DNA from: an archaeon
GTDB lineage: Archaea; B1Sed10-29; JAJSAI01
Reading direction: 5' to 3'
DNA: 41,980 nt
NCBI GenBank assembly: GCA_024274695.1
Contig: JAJSAI010000023.1
Coordinates: 1 to 41,980, forward strand
The position numbers and the translations under genes are program-made. Positions 33,501 through 41,508 of this stretch are shown here, in pieces. How positions within the stretch are numbered: the stretch's first letter is position 1; the number at the start of each line of letters is the position of its first letter. Under the pieces are notes generated by a model, which was given only the letters and a program-made list of their open reading frames with translations, made no database searches and had not been told where the DNA came from.

Positions 33501-35112
33501 TACCGTACACGTAAGAGTTTCCTGTGATTATCCAGTTCGGAACGGTGGGGTATACTTGCCCCGCAAACTGCGGGTTCGTTAGGTCTATGTTGTACGTCCG
33601 GGTCTCTGAAACGTTCCACCAGCCCACCTGGTCAGAACAGTTCACGTACCAGTAGTGCGTTCCTTCTGCCAGTCCTGTGACTGACAGTGTTGTCGGGGTG
33701 TTGTTGGTCGCGGAGGTGTTTTGTGCTACTATCGCCCCGTCAACGTACAGGTAGCAGCTTCCTGGAACGGACATAGTGTCAGTAAAGTTGAATTGTACTG
33801 ATAGGGTGGTGCTCGTGGTGTTGGTGTCGTTGACAGGAGATCCGGACATGAGGTTAACGATGGGAGGAGTAAGGTCAACTCTTATAACCTGACTGGCGGA
33901 TTGCCCGATATTGCCCACGTTGTCAGTACAGTTAACGTAGTAGGTGTGCTCTCCTTCTGTCAGGCTTCCTGTGGAGTACACTGCGGGAGTGTTGTTCTGT
34001 TCTGTCCCTGAAGCAGTGCTCACCCCATCAACATACAGGACACACGATGCTGTCGGGGACAGAGCGTCAGTGAACGTGAAGTTAATCAGGTTGGCTGCGC
34101 TGGACGTGTTGTAGTAGTTTACTGGCGAGTTGATCGTGACCGTCGGAGGAGTCTGGTCAACGGTGATTGTTCTGATAGATGTGGTGTTAAAGTTTCCAGC
34201 AGCATCCGTACAGTTGACATAGTACTGGTGCTTTCCTTCTGAGAAGAGTTGGGAGATCCCTAAACTGGTTTGAGGCAGTGGAACTGTCCCTCCGTTACCT
34301 TGAGAGCCATCAACGTACACATAACAGGTCGCGTTTGGCGATAGGTTATCCGTTACGTTAATGGTTATGCTGTTAACCGCGGAGGAAGTGTTGTAGTTGT
34401 CAACTGGGCTCAGTTGCGCTACTGCGGGGGGAGTCCAGTCCACGTGGAAGGTTACTGTTTCTGAAATGTTCTGGTTCCCTGAACCTCCTAACACGTTGGA
34501 GACCGCGTTATCCCAACATGTTATGTTGAATGTGTAGTCGTTCTCTGATTTAGAAAGCGTGAACACTGTTGGCGTGTTGTTCAGGACACTCGTGTTAGAG
34601 TATATCACAGCACCGTTTTCGGTAACGTTACATGTGAGGTTGGACGCCAGAACATCAACCGCGGTAAAGTTGTACAGGACAGTTGAGGATGTGGTCCAAG
34701 AATCGTTGGCAGGAGCGGTGATTGTTATTGATGACGGGGGAGTGTTGTCAATTATTGCCGTCACGGTCGTGGTGTCATTATACGTTGTCCCGTTGGTAGC
34801 GTTGTACGTGAAAACCCTGGGACCGTCGGGCATTGTGGTGAGGTCGAGAACAACGCTCCAGTTCCCGCTCTGGTTAGTGCCTTCTGTGAGCGTCATTGCG
34901 ATCCAATTGCCGCCAGTACCGTTTTGTATCTGGACGCTTGTCACTTCCTCTCCTGCGGTGGTCACAACAGTCGCGCTGAAGTTATACTGACAGTACATGC
35001 GCACGTTGTCCTGCGCAGGAGTGTTCAAGGTGACTTGGATCGCACTGGCTCCTATCTGGAGCAGAAGAACAGCACACAAAAGAGACAGAACCGTCCTGCC
35101 CAAAAAACTCAT
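30520..35112 (-). CDS. Giant surface protein with Ig-like repeats and C-terminal membrane anchor
   Basis: A 1530-residue exported protein, the largest gene here. A signal peptide covers residues 1-24. Four Ig-like repeats of 94-103 residues start with TPP at about residues 124, 227, 321 and 415 and share the marks YVDG or NGT and YYVNCTD; further beta-sandwich regions follow to about residue 1150. Then come a region of different beta sequence, a DUF11-like domain (about 1320-1440), and a Pro/Ala/Glu-rich stalk of about 60 residues. A single membrane helix (about 1488-1510) and a basic tail KKMTRRK end it. Dozens of N-x-S/T sites suggest heavy N-glycosylation. Likely an S-layer-associated or adhesin protein; the exact role is unknown. 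The promoter is at 35145-35156 and AGGTGA (35120-35125) is the ribosome-binding site. Confidence 0.88.
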   Translation of the reverse strand: MSFLGRTVLSLLCAVLLLQIGASAIQVTLNTPAQDNVRMYCQYNFSATVVTTAGEEVTSVQIQNGTGGNWIAMTLTEGTNQSGNWSVVLDLTTMPDGPRVFTYNATNGTTYNDTTTVTAIIDNTPPSSITITAPANDSWTTSSTVLYNFTAVDVLASNLTCNVTENGAVIYSNTSVLNNTPTVFTLSKSENDYTFNITCWDNAVSNVLGGSGNQNISETVTFHVDWTPPAVAQLSPVDNYNTSSAVNSITINVTDNLSPNATCYVYVDGSQGNGGTVPLPQTSLGISQLFSEGKHQYYVNCTDAAGNFNTTSIRTITVDQTPPTVTINSPVNYYNTSSAANLINFTFTDALSPTASCVLYVDGVSTASGTEQNNTPAVYSTGSLTEGEHTYYVNCTDNVGNIGQSASQVIRVDLTPPIVNLMSGSPVNDTNTTSTTLSVQFNFTDTMSVPGSCYLYVDGAIVAQNTSATNNTPTTLSVTGLAEGTHYWYVNCSDQVGWWNVSETRTYNIDLTNPQFAGQVYPTVPNWIITGNSYVYGNFSDYFTGIAGVNFALMSSGVNVTPWTAMSLYSGNLTQGVWRGLLASASVADGMYAIQFNITDQAGNYNDTTGVQPVYVDNNPPVIAWETPANNSAFNQYTSYVTVVVNATDAGTSISSATVSAPNGTTDFSQATSCTKSGSAPGVIVCNFHWNLSGLPDGAYSLTFSAGDQAGWSSDSTINVTVDNTPPAVSFGAVTNAVQINGRWYTTAGEAITVPVTVTDATSGVNTTVVSVIDMTNTTVYSCTGTSPVNCQFTPSQSGVYTFAVRANDSAGNINAGQYLTVYVVNGLPKQSYDSSKITLQDANLTTLRSEYSVPVPIYREDDESFLEGFWVDPVYTDKPVFAGATSMENLAYNYTFQLNASNLAASNEIVTITLTTPGLIPAKVSTQTIYTPAGPVNLTLIAPDALPGQYGFSNLFTIEYNGTKYANTGDLASQPINGSFSFDFASGKTVITLQVNATNQTVVPVTLYLSAIPPINVSSQTVTGFDPTTAPPELGATVNTTYTVNISALNQFYTQDNVYLDFVFPKNVTVSLPDGTVKTLNISSGVTLQEWNGTAWAAPNATRTSAYSACYNVTDAISGSPTHGANITVCFSVYRYKITVAVVNHTDLPDAWLAGKTFVLKANALLSFPAIEEVVPQGTAGDNNYSATINMAQQGNIKLTNDDVPGITNADQIEILVDGAPWQGTYKKGSLILLDGTLSPGVHNIKVNYHIPSTTTTTTAGGLAGGSVPTGSVTMEGEPEPVQEYKSAEEVVQEITSDESLKKALEDVLGEQLTEDALNRLAEQSYKYAGDFTHTASMISSTSASTLKVTLKYTGTETLHNVVVYDEVPKDFAANASEITVNAPGATVRVVREDPVFMLVYDQVNPGDELTVEYQTSGWKNLNIVEEKPASKVFVAGTAPTEEQPAAPAPEEQAPEEKPAEEQQPAAPSAPQAPTKPAQEVTPTAQDYTWVLVAGVVAIVAVLLSAVLYWKQKRTPPISGAGKKMTRRK

Positions 35113-35144
35113 AAGAACTTCACCTGCGGTTATTACCTCCCGAA

Positions 35145-35156
35145 AGATATAAAAAG
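35145..35156 (-). promoter_or_regulatory. Promoter of the giant surface protein gene
   Basis: CTTTTTATATCT on the minus strand is a strong TATA-like element. It predicts initiation near 35124, just upstream of the AGGTGA site 7 nt before the ATG. This gene therefore uses a short leader with a Shine-Dalgarno site, unlike its leaderless neighbours. Confidence 0.55.
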
Positions 35157-35237
35157 CTTGTGATTACCGTAACCACTTTTTCGTGGTTTCAGTGCGTTCG
35201 GCAATTGTTATATTCTTTTGAGGTTATAGAGAAGAGC

Positions 35238-35816
35238 ATGCGTTTTGACCAGCTGAAGAAAAGGGCGTTATCCAAGCTTGAAAAAGCTGTGGCCGCTGGA
35301 GAGGCGGACGAGCCCGTGCTCCCGTACCTTGAGTTAATTAACAGACACCCAGACTACTTTACGAGCAGCTCGTGCTACGGGAGGACAATCTTCATACACA
35401 TTGACAGGAGAAAGGACCTGTCAAGGTTTCTGGGAAAATGGCACAGAAAAATATCGTTCGAAGAGGCGTGGGAGACACTGCAGAATGTTGAGGGGAACGT
35501 CTGGTTCAGGTTCGACCCGCTCATACTGCACATCAGCTGCAGGAACATTGACGCAGCGAAAAAGGTTCTTGAAATAAAAACGAGCACAGGGTTCAAGAGG
35601 GGAGGAATATTCAGCATAAAGCCTGAAAGAGTTCAGATAGAGCTTGAGGGCACGGACATGCTCGCCGCACCAGTAAAATCAGGCAAAGAGATTCTGGTGT
35701 CTGAGGACTACTTTAAGACCCTCGTGGAAAAGGCGAACCAGAAGTTTGAGAGCAACGAGAGGAAGTGGAAGAAGTTCGGGTCAGCGTGGGAGGACTACTT
35801 TTCTATTCATACTTGA
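35238..35816 (+). CDS. taw3: tRNA wybutosine-synthesising protein TYW3 (Taw3)
   Basis: A SAM-dependent methyltransferase of the TYW3 family that acts on the N-4 position during synthesis of wyosine derivatives at G37 of tRNA-Phe. It has 192 residues from ATG 35238. The signature PDYFTSSSCYGRT lies near the N-terminus, with VWFRFDPLILHISC and TGFKRGGIFSIKPERVQIEL further on, all characteristic of the family. A T/A-rich GTTATATTC (35207-35215) is centred about 27 nt before the start. The frame is open upstream to 35160, but that part is intergenic. Its 3' end overlaps pelota by 14 bp. Confidence 0.92.
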   Translation: MRFDQLKKRALSKLEKAVAAGEADEPVLPYLELINRHPDYFTSSSCYGRTIFIHIDRRKDLSRFLGKWHRKISFEEAWETLQNVEGNVWFRFDPLILHISCRNIDAAKKVLEIKTSTGFKRGGIFSIKPERVQIELEGTDMLAAPVKSGKEILVSEDYFKTLVEKANQKFESNERKWKKFGSAWEDYFSIHT

Positions 35817-36813
35817 ATCTGAGTATTCCGACTATGCCCCCGAACGCGCTTACTTTTTCTGATTCAGGGTTCTCGTGAGAGATTATGAGAACCTCTGCCC
35901 TTGTCTGTTCTGCCTTGTCAAGCAGGGGTTCTATCTCCTCTCTTTTGCTCATGAACAGGGAATCTGTGATGATAAGTTTTTCAATAGCCCCGTAGTCAAG
36001 CGCTTCCTCAATCTTTCCTATCCCGTAGACCGCGTTGTCCTTTGCCAGCGCGGCGGTGAATTCCTCCACCGCCCTCACTTCTTTTGCAGCTCTGGCGTTC
36101 TGAACGATCTTCTGAAATTCCTCTGATTTTATTACTTCAGAAACTCCTCTTGCCCCGATATCGTTGGAGGACACTATCCTGGCCCTCTTGGCAGTGTCCG
36201 GGTCGTCCTCTTTCATTCTCTTGTACAAGTCTTCCGGCCAGAATCCTGGGCCTGCGATCACCAGGAGGCCGTCCAGCCTCTTGAGCACCTCAAGCAGTTC
36301 AGAATACTTCTCTTTAGCCTTTTCAGGATAGTACTTCCCGGATGGGAAGGTGAAATGAGCTCTTTCCGAGAGCCCGAACGGCCGGATAGTGTGCACGTAC
36401 GCTTCCCGATCGTCAAGGGTCACGACGTGAACGAGCTGCTTCTTCTCCTGAGCTTCCTTGAGTCTGTCAAGGTCATGTTTCTTCCAGACGTCTTTTTCCA
36501 CGGATAGCTCGGATCCTGGGGAAACGTCTATTGAATGGTGCTCGCCTGCCTGGACGTACTCTTCGGGCTTTCCGGAAACTATCACCCCGAGAATCTTGAG
36601 GCTGTTCGTGCTGGGCCTGTATGCTACTCTCTCAACCCGCAGGGTAACCGTCACTGGCTTTCTTTCACTGGCCCCTGACTCGAACACCACCTTACGGGTG
36701 GTCCTCGCAGTGACAAGGTCTCCTGGTCGGATCACTTTTTCAAGGTGCCAGAGGTCGTCAGGATCCTCTGCCCTTAGTCTTATCCTGTTGTCCTTCCTGC
36801 CGAGCAACAGCAT
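35803..36813 (-). CDS. pelA: Pelota (aPelota/Dom34) ribosome-rescue factor
   Basis: An eRF1-like protein, 336 residues, that enters the A site of stalled ribosomes and, with ABCE1, splits them; in archaea it works with aEF1A in place of Hbs1. The N-terminal Sm-like domain is residues about 1-130, the central domain carries FWPEDLYKRMKE and SSNDIGARGVSEVI, and the C-terminal eRF1-3-like domain holds GIGKIEEALDYGAIEKLIITD. No GGQ motif is present, as expected. The frame continues to 36855 but the promoter at 36835-36843 puts the leaderless start at ATG 36813. ABCE1 lies close by on the other strand. Confidence 0.96.
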   Translation of the reverse strand: MLLLGRKDNRIRLRAEDPDDLWHLEKVIRPGDLVTARTTRKVVFESGASERKPVTVTLRVERVAYRPSTNSLKILGVIVSGKPEEYVQAGEHHSIDVSPGSELSVEKDVWKKHDLDRLKEAQEKKQLVHVVTLDDREAYVHTIRPFGLSERAHFTFPSGKYYPEKAKEKYSELLEVLKRLDGLLVIAGPGFWPEDLYKRMKEDDPDTAKRARIVSSNDIGARGVSEVIKSEEFQKIVQNARAAKEVRAVEEFTAALAKDNAVYGIGKIEEALDYGAIEKLIITDSLFMSKREEIEPLLDKAEQTRAEVLIISHENPESEKVSAFGGIVGILRFKYE

Positions 36814-36834
36814 AATCTTTTTTAATCCCGGCCA

Positions 36835-36843
36835 GTTTATAAC
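36835..36843. promoter_or_regulatory. Shared bidirectional TATA-like element (pelota / small membrane protein)
   Basis: GTTTATAAC is near-palindromic. Its centre is about 26 nt from the pelota ATG (36813) and about 34 nt from the small membrane-protein ATG (36873), so one element could direct transcription both ways. Confidence 0.55.
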
Positions 36844-36872
36844 CAGTAGTGACAACCGGAGGTTGATGGAAA

Positions 36873-37076
36873 ATGACCTTTGACAAGTTCGGCGTTGGAT
36901 CGCTCGTGGCGGGACTCCTGTTAGTGCTTGGAATACTGCACTTTTGTTTCATGGCCCCTGCAGGAGGCTGGAGCGTTGCAGGCCTTTTGAACGCAGTGTT
37001 CGCCACTGTTACAGGCGGCCTCATACTGTTCGGACTGCTTCTGATTGTTATAGGCGTGCTGTTGCTCGTCTTGTAA
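36873..37076 (+). CDS. Small two-helix membrane protein, unknown
   Basis: A 67-residue hydrophobic protein with two transmembrane segments (residues about 8-30 and 43-66) and almost no loops. CGGAGGTTGATGG lies 8-10 nt before the ATG, a good ribosome-binding site, which supports translation. No family is recognised. It sits between pelota and ABCE1 on the plus strand and could be co-transcribed with ABCE1, whose TTG start follows after 44 nt. Confidence 0.65.
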   Translation: MTFDKFGVGSLVAGLLLVLGILHFCFMAPAGGWSVAGLLNAVFATVTGGLILFGLLLIVIGVLLLVL

Positions 37077-37120
37077 AACCCCCTTCTTCTCAAAACCTTT
37101 CAATCTGATGGTGGTCTGGG

Positions 37121-38869
37121 TTGAGAATCGCGGTTATTGACAAGAAAAAATGCCAGCCGAAAAAGTGCGCTCACGAGTGCGAAAAGTACTGCCCCGGAGT
37201 CAGGATGGGTGACGAGACGGTCACGTTCGATCCTGAAACAGGGTACCCTGTAATAGACGAGAACCTCTGCACCGGATGCGGGATATGCGTTAAGAGATGC
37301 CCGTTTGGGGCCATAAGCATTATCAACCTTCCAGAGGCTGTGGGAAAACCCGTTCACCAGTACGGAAAGAATGGGTTCAGGCTCTTCGGGCTCCCTGTTC
37401 CTAGGAAAGGAATCGTTGGGATCATAGGACGTAACGGGACTGGGAAGACCACCCTGCTGAAGATCTTGTCAGGAACCCTTGTGCCCAACCTAGGTCACGA
37501 GAAACTAGAGTACTGGGGACCTGTCCTGGAAAAGTTCAAGAGGAGCGAGACAGGGAAGTACCTGGAACTTGTGGCGAACAAGAGGGCAAAACTGGCAGTA
37601 AAGCCTCAGGAAGTTGACATGATACCAAAGGTTTTCAAGGGGACTGTCAGGGACCTTATAGAAAAATATGATGAGACTGGTCAGGGCAGGGAGCTTGCGA
37701 AAGAACTCGGGCTCTCGGAATGCCTTGACACCCCAGTGTCCAGAGTGAGCGGAGGAGAACTACAAAGGGCCGCGATAGTGTCCACGATGTCCCGGGACGC
37801 GGAGTACTTCTTCTTTGACGAGCCAAGCTCTTTCCTTGACGTGAAGCAAAGGATAAAAATGGCGAGGCTCATCAGGGAACGCCTCGGGAACAAGCACGTT
37901 TTTGTCATAGAGCACGACCTTGCAGTGCTCGATTACCTCACAGACTATGTTCACATAGTCTACGGCAAGCCTGGAGCATACGGGATAGTCTCGGGACTCA
38001 AGCCGAGCAGGAGCGGGATAAACGAGTTCCTGGAAGGGTACCTGAAAGCAGAGAATGTTAGGATAAGAGAGTACGCTATAAGGTTTGAGGCAAGGCCCCC
38101 AGCGGACGCTTGGAAGGGAAAGGAGAGAATTCCTTACAATGGTTTCACCAAAACATTCCCAGGGTTCAGGCTTGAGGCCGAGCCAGGAGAACTGATAAAA
38201 GGAGAAGTCGTCGGAATACTCGGGCCTAACGGGATCGGGAAAACCACTTTCGTGAGAGTGCTTGCCGGAGAGGACAAGCCTGACTCAGGAGAGCCTGGGC
38301 TGTCAGAAACTGTTTCATACAAGCCACAGTACATAAGCATAGAGTACGAGGGGACCGTGAGAGAATGGGTTGCAGAACAGGATATTGACAGGGAATTTTT
38401 CAAGTCAGAATTGGAGCCGATAGTTAGAGACCTGTATGACAAAAGGATTACCGATCTTTCTGGCGGAGAAAAACAGAGGGTCATGACAGCCGTAGCCCTG
38501 GCCAGGAAAGCAGGGATAATGCTCTTGGACGAACCTTCAGCATACCTTGACATAGAACAGAGGCTCGTGATCGCGCAGAAGATAAAAAGGGCCAGCGAAA
38601 AGCGTGAGGCTACGTGCATGGTAGTGGACCATGACATCGTCTTCCAGGACTCTGTGGCTAACAGGATCCTGGTATTCCAGGGCACTCCTGGAAGAGAGGG
38701 TAAGGCCGGAAAGCCTGAGGGCATGGAGGAGGGAATGAACAGGTTCCTGGCAGAAATGCAGATAACCTTCCGCAGGGACATGGAAACCGGAAGACCGAGG
38801 GTTAACAAGCCAGGGTCACAGCTTGACAGGGAGCAGAAGAAAACCGGAAGATATTATTACACTGGATAA
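37121..38869 (+). CDS. ABCE1 (Rli1) ribosome recycling factor
   Basis: The soluble twin-ATPase that splits ribosomes after termination or rescue by pelota, 582 residues. The N-terminus holds two [4Fe-4S] clusters: KKCQPKKC with HECEKYC, then CTGCGICVKRC. The first nucleotide-binding domain has Walker A GRNGTGKT, signature SGGELQR and Walker B FFFDEP. The second has GPNGIGKT, LSGGEKQR and MLLDEP. The start is TTG at 37121, as no ATG or GTG is in the right frame. It shares the neighbourhood with pelota, its physical partner. Expression from a rare start codon may limit its level. Confidence 0.96.
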   Translation: MRIAVIDKKKCQPKKCAHECEKYCPGVRMGDETVTFDPETGYPVIDENLCTGCGICVKRCPFGAISIINLPEAVGKPVHQYGKNGFRLFGLPVPRKGIVGIIGRNGTGKTTLLKILSGTLVPNLGHEKLEYWGPVLEKFKRSETGKYLELVANKRAKLAVKPQEVDMIPKVFKGTVRDLIEKYDETGQGRELAKELGLSECLDTPVSRVSGGELQRAAIVSTMSRDAEYFFFDEPSSFLDVKQRIKMARLIRERLGNKHVFVIEHDLAVLDYLTDYVHIVYGKPGAYGIVSGLKPSRSGINEFLEGYLKAENVRIREYAIRFEARPPADAWKGKERIPYNGFTKTFPGFRLEAEPGELIKGEVVGILGPNGIGKTTFVRVLAGEDKPDSGEPGLSETVSYKPQYISIEYEGTVREWVAEQDIDREFFKSELEPIVRDLYDKRITDLSGGEKQRVMTAVALARKAGIMLLDEPSAYLDIEQRLVIAQKIKRASEKREATCMVVDHDIVFQDSVANRILVFQGTPGREGKAGKPEGMEEGMNRFLAEMQITFRRDMETGRPRVNKPGSQLDREQKKTGRYYYTG

Positions 38870-38899
38870 TGCGTTTTGCATTGTTCCCACAGGCCCCTT

Positions 38900-39559
38900 T
38901 TACTTTACCGCAAGGACGTAGAATCCTTTTATCCTGCCCTTGCGCATCTCGTGTTCTGTTATAATAACCTGGCCCCAGTCCTTCAAGAGTTCAAGGAGCT
39001 CTTCCTTAGTGAAAAAGTGGTGCAGTTCTTTTATGCCCTTGCCGTATCCGTACTCTTCTGTCAAGAACGTTCCAGGTTCTACCTCCTCGCCCTTCCCGTA
39101 TCTTGAGTCTCCCCTGCTCGGGACGTTGAAAAAGAACAGCCCTCCTTTTCTCAGGACCCTGTGCACTTCCCTGACAGCCTGTTCTATCTCTTTCTTCCTG
39201 GCGTGCGCGAGCGTGGTTATGCAGAGGACAGCGTCAAAGTGGTTGTCTGGGAAGGGTATTCTGATCATGCTGGAGTGCACCAGCTCGGCCTGCAGGCCCT
39301 TTTCCTCCAGCGCCCGCCGGCACATCCTGAGCGCGGTCTCAGAGAGCTCCTGTCCAGACACGTCAAAACCCTGTTCCAGAAGGTACAAGAGGTGCCTCCC
39401 GAACCCGCACCCGAGGTCAAGAATCCTTTTCACTCCCCTTTTTTTGAGCAGGGGCACTATGTCCCTGACCTGCTTCCTAGGGCCCTTCAGAGGCTCGGGG
39501 ATTCCTTCTTTTTCAATCTTCTGGTAGTACTCTTCCCACACTTCTGTCATCAGGATCAT
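38900..39559 (-). CDS. Class I SAM-dependent methyltransferase
   Basis: A 219-residue Rossmann-fold methyltransferase. SAM-binding motif I is ILDLGCGFGRH (residues about 46-56), motif II contains GQELSE near residue 70, and the post-motif region holds FDAVLCITTLAH. It resembles small archaeal and bacterial methyltransferases of unknown substrate, so the target cannot be named. The ATG overlaps the stop of apgM (39556-39559), and it is the second gene of that operon. Confidence 0.85.
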   Translation of the reverse strand: MILMTEVWEEYYQKIEKEGIPEPLKGPRKQVRDIVPLLKKRGVKRILDLGCGFGRHLLYLLEQGFDVSGQELSETALRMCRRALEEKGLQAELVHSSMIRIPFPDNHFDAVLCITTLAHARKKEIEQAVREVHRVLRKGGLFFFNVPSRGDSRYGKGEEVEPGTFLTEEYGYGKGIKELHHFFTKEELLELLKDWGQVIITEHEMRKGRIKGFYVLAVK

Positions 39560-40806
39560 ATTGTGTTCAAGCTCATTAAAAACGGCATCAGCTCAGGGCC
39601 GGTCATTCGTCCCAGCCTGCCCTGGGAGCATGCTTTTTCCCCGAACTTTCTCACGGGCCCTGGGACGGTGATCCCTCCTGCTATCAGCAGGGGCACGGGA
39701 TCGGACGAATGTGCTTTCAGCTCGCAGGGAGTCGAGTGGTCAGAGGTCACACAGATTAGAGTCCTCTTGAGAAGAGTTTTGGTCAGCAGGCTGCCGAAGA
39801 AGTGCTCGTCTATCCTCCTTATGCTTTCTGCCTTGCCAAGACAATCCCCATCGTGACCGTGCACGTCAGGCCCTTTCAGGTGAACGTACACGAAATCGTT
39901 TTCTTTCAGGGCCTGTTTTGCGAGACCAGCCCGCTTCTCGTATCCTTTGGGCGAATCGTCTGGCGCGAGTCGTTTGACTTTCATTCCAGCCAGCCGGGCT
40001 ATGCCTATCTCCAGTGGCATGTCCGCGATCATAAAAAACCGTTTGCTGTACTCCATTGGCAGGGGCGTGATGTCAGGCAGCCGGTTCCCAGCATCCCTGC
40101 ACAGGACAGTGTTCGCTGGAGGCAACCCTCTCTTTTCTCGTTCTCGGTTGAAGCGCGCGCGGGAAAGCACGCGGTACGCTTTTTCAGTGAACGCGTTAAC
40201 TGCCTCGGCGGCTGGCACCGCGTCCTTGGACAGGGGCCTGCACTTTCTAACTTTCATCATGTAGCGGGGTCTGGCCACGGAGTAGTGGCCCCTCCGGTCG
40301 TAGGCAGGGTCAGTGTTGGTTATCTTGTCGGACAAGGGTCTGCCGTCCCTCCGGCGTATTACCAGGACCCCCCGGTGCCCTGCAGTCATCTTGAACCGGA
40401 GCGTGAACCCGGGGATTTTTATCTTGTTAAGCAGGACCTCTATTTCCCTAGCCTCTTTTTTTGCGATCTTCCTGCCAGCCCTCCTGTCAACCAGTTTGAC
40501 ACCGTCCTCCGAGCTTGCTATGTTGCACCTGAGCGCAAGCTCCCCCTCGTTTATCCTTATCCCCGCGCCCAGAGCCTCTAAGGGACCCCTACCGGTGTAC
40601 TTTTCAGGAGGGTAACCGAGCAGGCTCATGACCGCAATGTCTGACTCTGGAGCAACTCCTGGCACGGGGTGTAGGAGTCCGACCCTGCCGATTGACGCAA
40701 GAAAGTCCAGCCTGGGCGTGTCAGCGTACTCTAGGGGAGTCATACCCCCTAGTGCCTTGACCGGCCTGTCTCCCGCGCCGTCCAGCACGACCAGCAGGAC
40801 CTTCAT
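39556..40806 (-). CDS. apgM: Cofactor-independent phosphoglycerate mutase, archaeal type
   Basis: Interconverts 3- and 2-phosphoglycerate in glycolysis and gluconeogenesis; 416 residues. An alkaline phosphatase-fold metalloenzyme with VVLDGAGDRP at the start, the active-site Ser region in APESDIAVMSLLGY, DMPLEIGIARLAG in the middle, HLKGPDVHGHDGD and SDHSTPCELKAHSSDP, all family metal ligands. The ATG at 40806 follows GGGGTG and the shared T/A-rich element at 40828-40843. It is followed at once by the methyltransferase. Confidence 0.94.
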   Translation of the reverse strand: MKVLLVVLDGAGDRPVKALGGMTPLEYADTPRLDFLASIGRVGLLHPVPGVAPESDIAVMSLLGYPPEKYTGRGPLEALGAGIRINEGELALRCNIASSEDGVKLVDRRAGRKIAKKEAREIEVLLNKIKIPGFTLRFKMTAGHRGVLVIRRRDGRPLSDKITNTDPAYDRRGHYSVARPRYMMKVRKCRPLSKDAVPAAEAVNAFTEKAYRVLSRARFNREREKRGLPPANTVLCRDAGNRLPDITPLPMEYSKRFFMIADMPLEIGIARLAGMKVKRLAPDDSPKGYEKRAGLAKQALKENDFVYVHLKGPDVHGHDGDCLGKAESIRRIDEHFFGSLLTKTLLKRTLICVTSDHSTPCELKAHSSDPVPLLIAGGITVPGPVRKFGEKACSQGRLGRMTGPELMPFLMSLNTI

Positions 40807-40827
40807 CACAACACCCCAGGATTCAGA

Positions 40828-40843
40828 AGTTTTTAATAGTTTC
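40828..40843. promoter_or_regulatory. Shared T/A-rich promoter element (apgM / JAMM gene)
   Basis: AAGTTTTTAATAGTTT lies in the 51-nt gap between divergent genes. Its centre is about 29 nt from apgM ATG 40806 and 23-26 nt from ATG 40858/40861, so it could serve both as a TATA box. Confidence 0.5.
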
Positions 40844-40857
40844 CAGACCCCTTAGGT

Positions 40858-41508
40858 ATGATGCTTTTCAGGAAGGGCAAGAAGCAGAGGACGCCCGGAG
40901 AGAAGAAAAGGCTTCCAAGGATACTCGGCGAGTCCAAGGAGGACATCTCAGGAAAGAGACTTAAGGTGGACAGGGTGGTCCTGTCCCCCAGGATATCGCA
41001 GCTCATCCCCATACTCAGAAAACGGCAGGAGAGATTAAGGAGCAGGGGACTGGAAGATCAGATATACCTGACGGGCAGGATAGAAAACAACAGGATAGTT
41101 GTGGAAAATATTGGCCTTATGCCAGCAAGGGATATTGAAAAGTACGCTAAGCGCAACGCGTTCAGAGGGGGAAGGCTCGTGAGCGAGAAGGGAGGTCTGC
41201 CCGAGAACACGGTGGGAATGCTTCATTCTCACGTGGACCAGGTGACCCCTGAACAGGTCCCGAAAGGAGCAGAGGAGGAATTCTGGAAAGAACCGGGCAA
41301 GAAAAGAGGGTACCGGAAGGCAATCCCTTCAGAGGCGGACGTGTTCCATATCACGAGTATTGCCGCGGCAAGAGAAAAGCAGACCAAGGTCATACTCATG
41401 TTTGACCCTGACACTGGAAAACTCGTGGCGTGGGCAGCCCATCCTGACGGTAGCGTGACCAGGATAGACAAGTTCACTCTCAGGCTGGGAAAACGCGGGA
41501 AGCACTAA
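40858..41508 (+). CDS. JAMM/MPN-like protein with insert between metal motifs
   Basis: A 216-residue protein with a basic N-terminus. JAMM signature residues can be traced: a Glu at 66 (EDQIYLTG, matching the E-x6-G spacing of the family), HSH at 123-125 and SEAD at 158-161. In standard JAMM enzymes the HxH and SxxD are about 8 residues apart; here 25 more residues, rich in Lys, Glu and Gly, separate them. If all four residues bind zinc, it could be an isopeptidase or other metal hydrolase. I infer this from motif spacing and am less sure than for its neighbour. It is convergent with that second JAMM gene, overlapping by 4 bp. Confidence 0.65.
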   Translation: MMLFRKGKKQRTPGEKKRLPRILGESKEDISGKRLKVDRVVLSPRISQLIPILRKRQERLRSRGLEDQIYLTGRIENNRIVVENIGLMPARDIEKYAKRNAFRGGRLVSEKGGLPENTVGMLHSHVDQVTPEQVPKGAEEEFWKEPGKKRGYRKAIPSEADVFHITSIAAAREKQTKVILMFDPDTGKLVAWAAHPDGSVTRIDKFTLRLGKRGKH

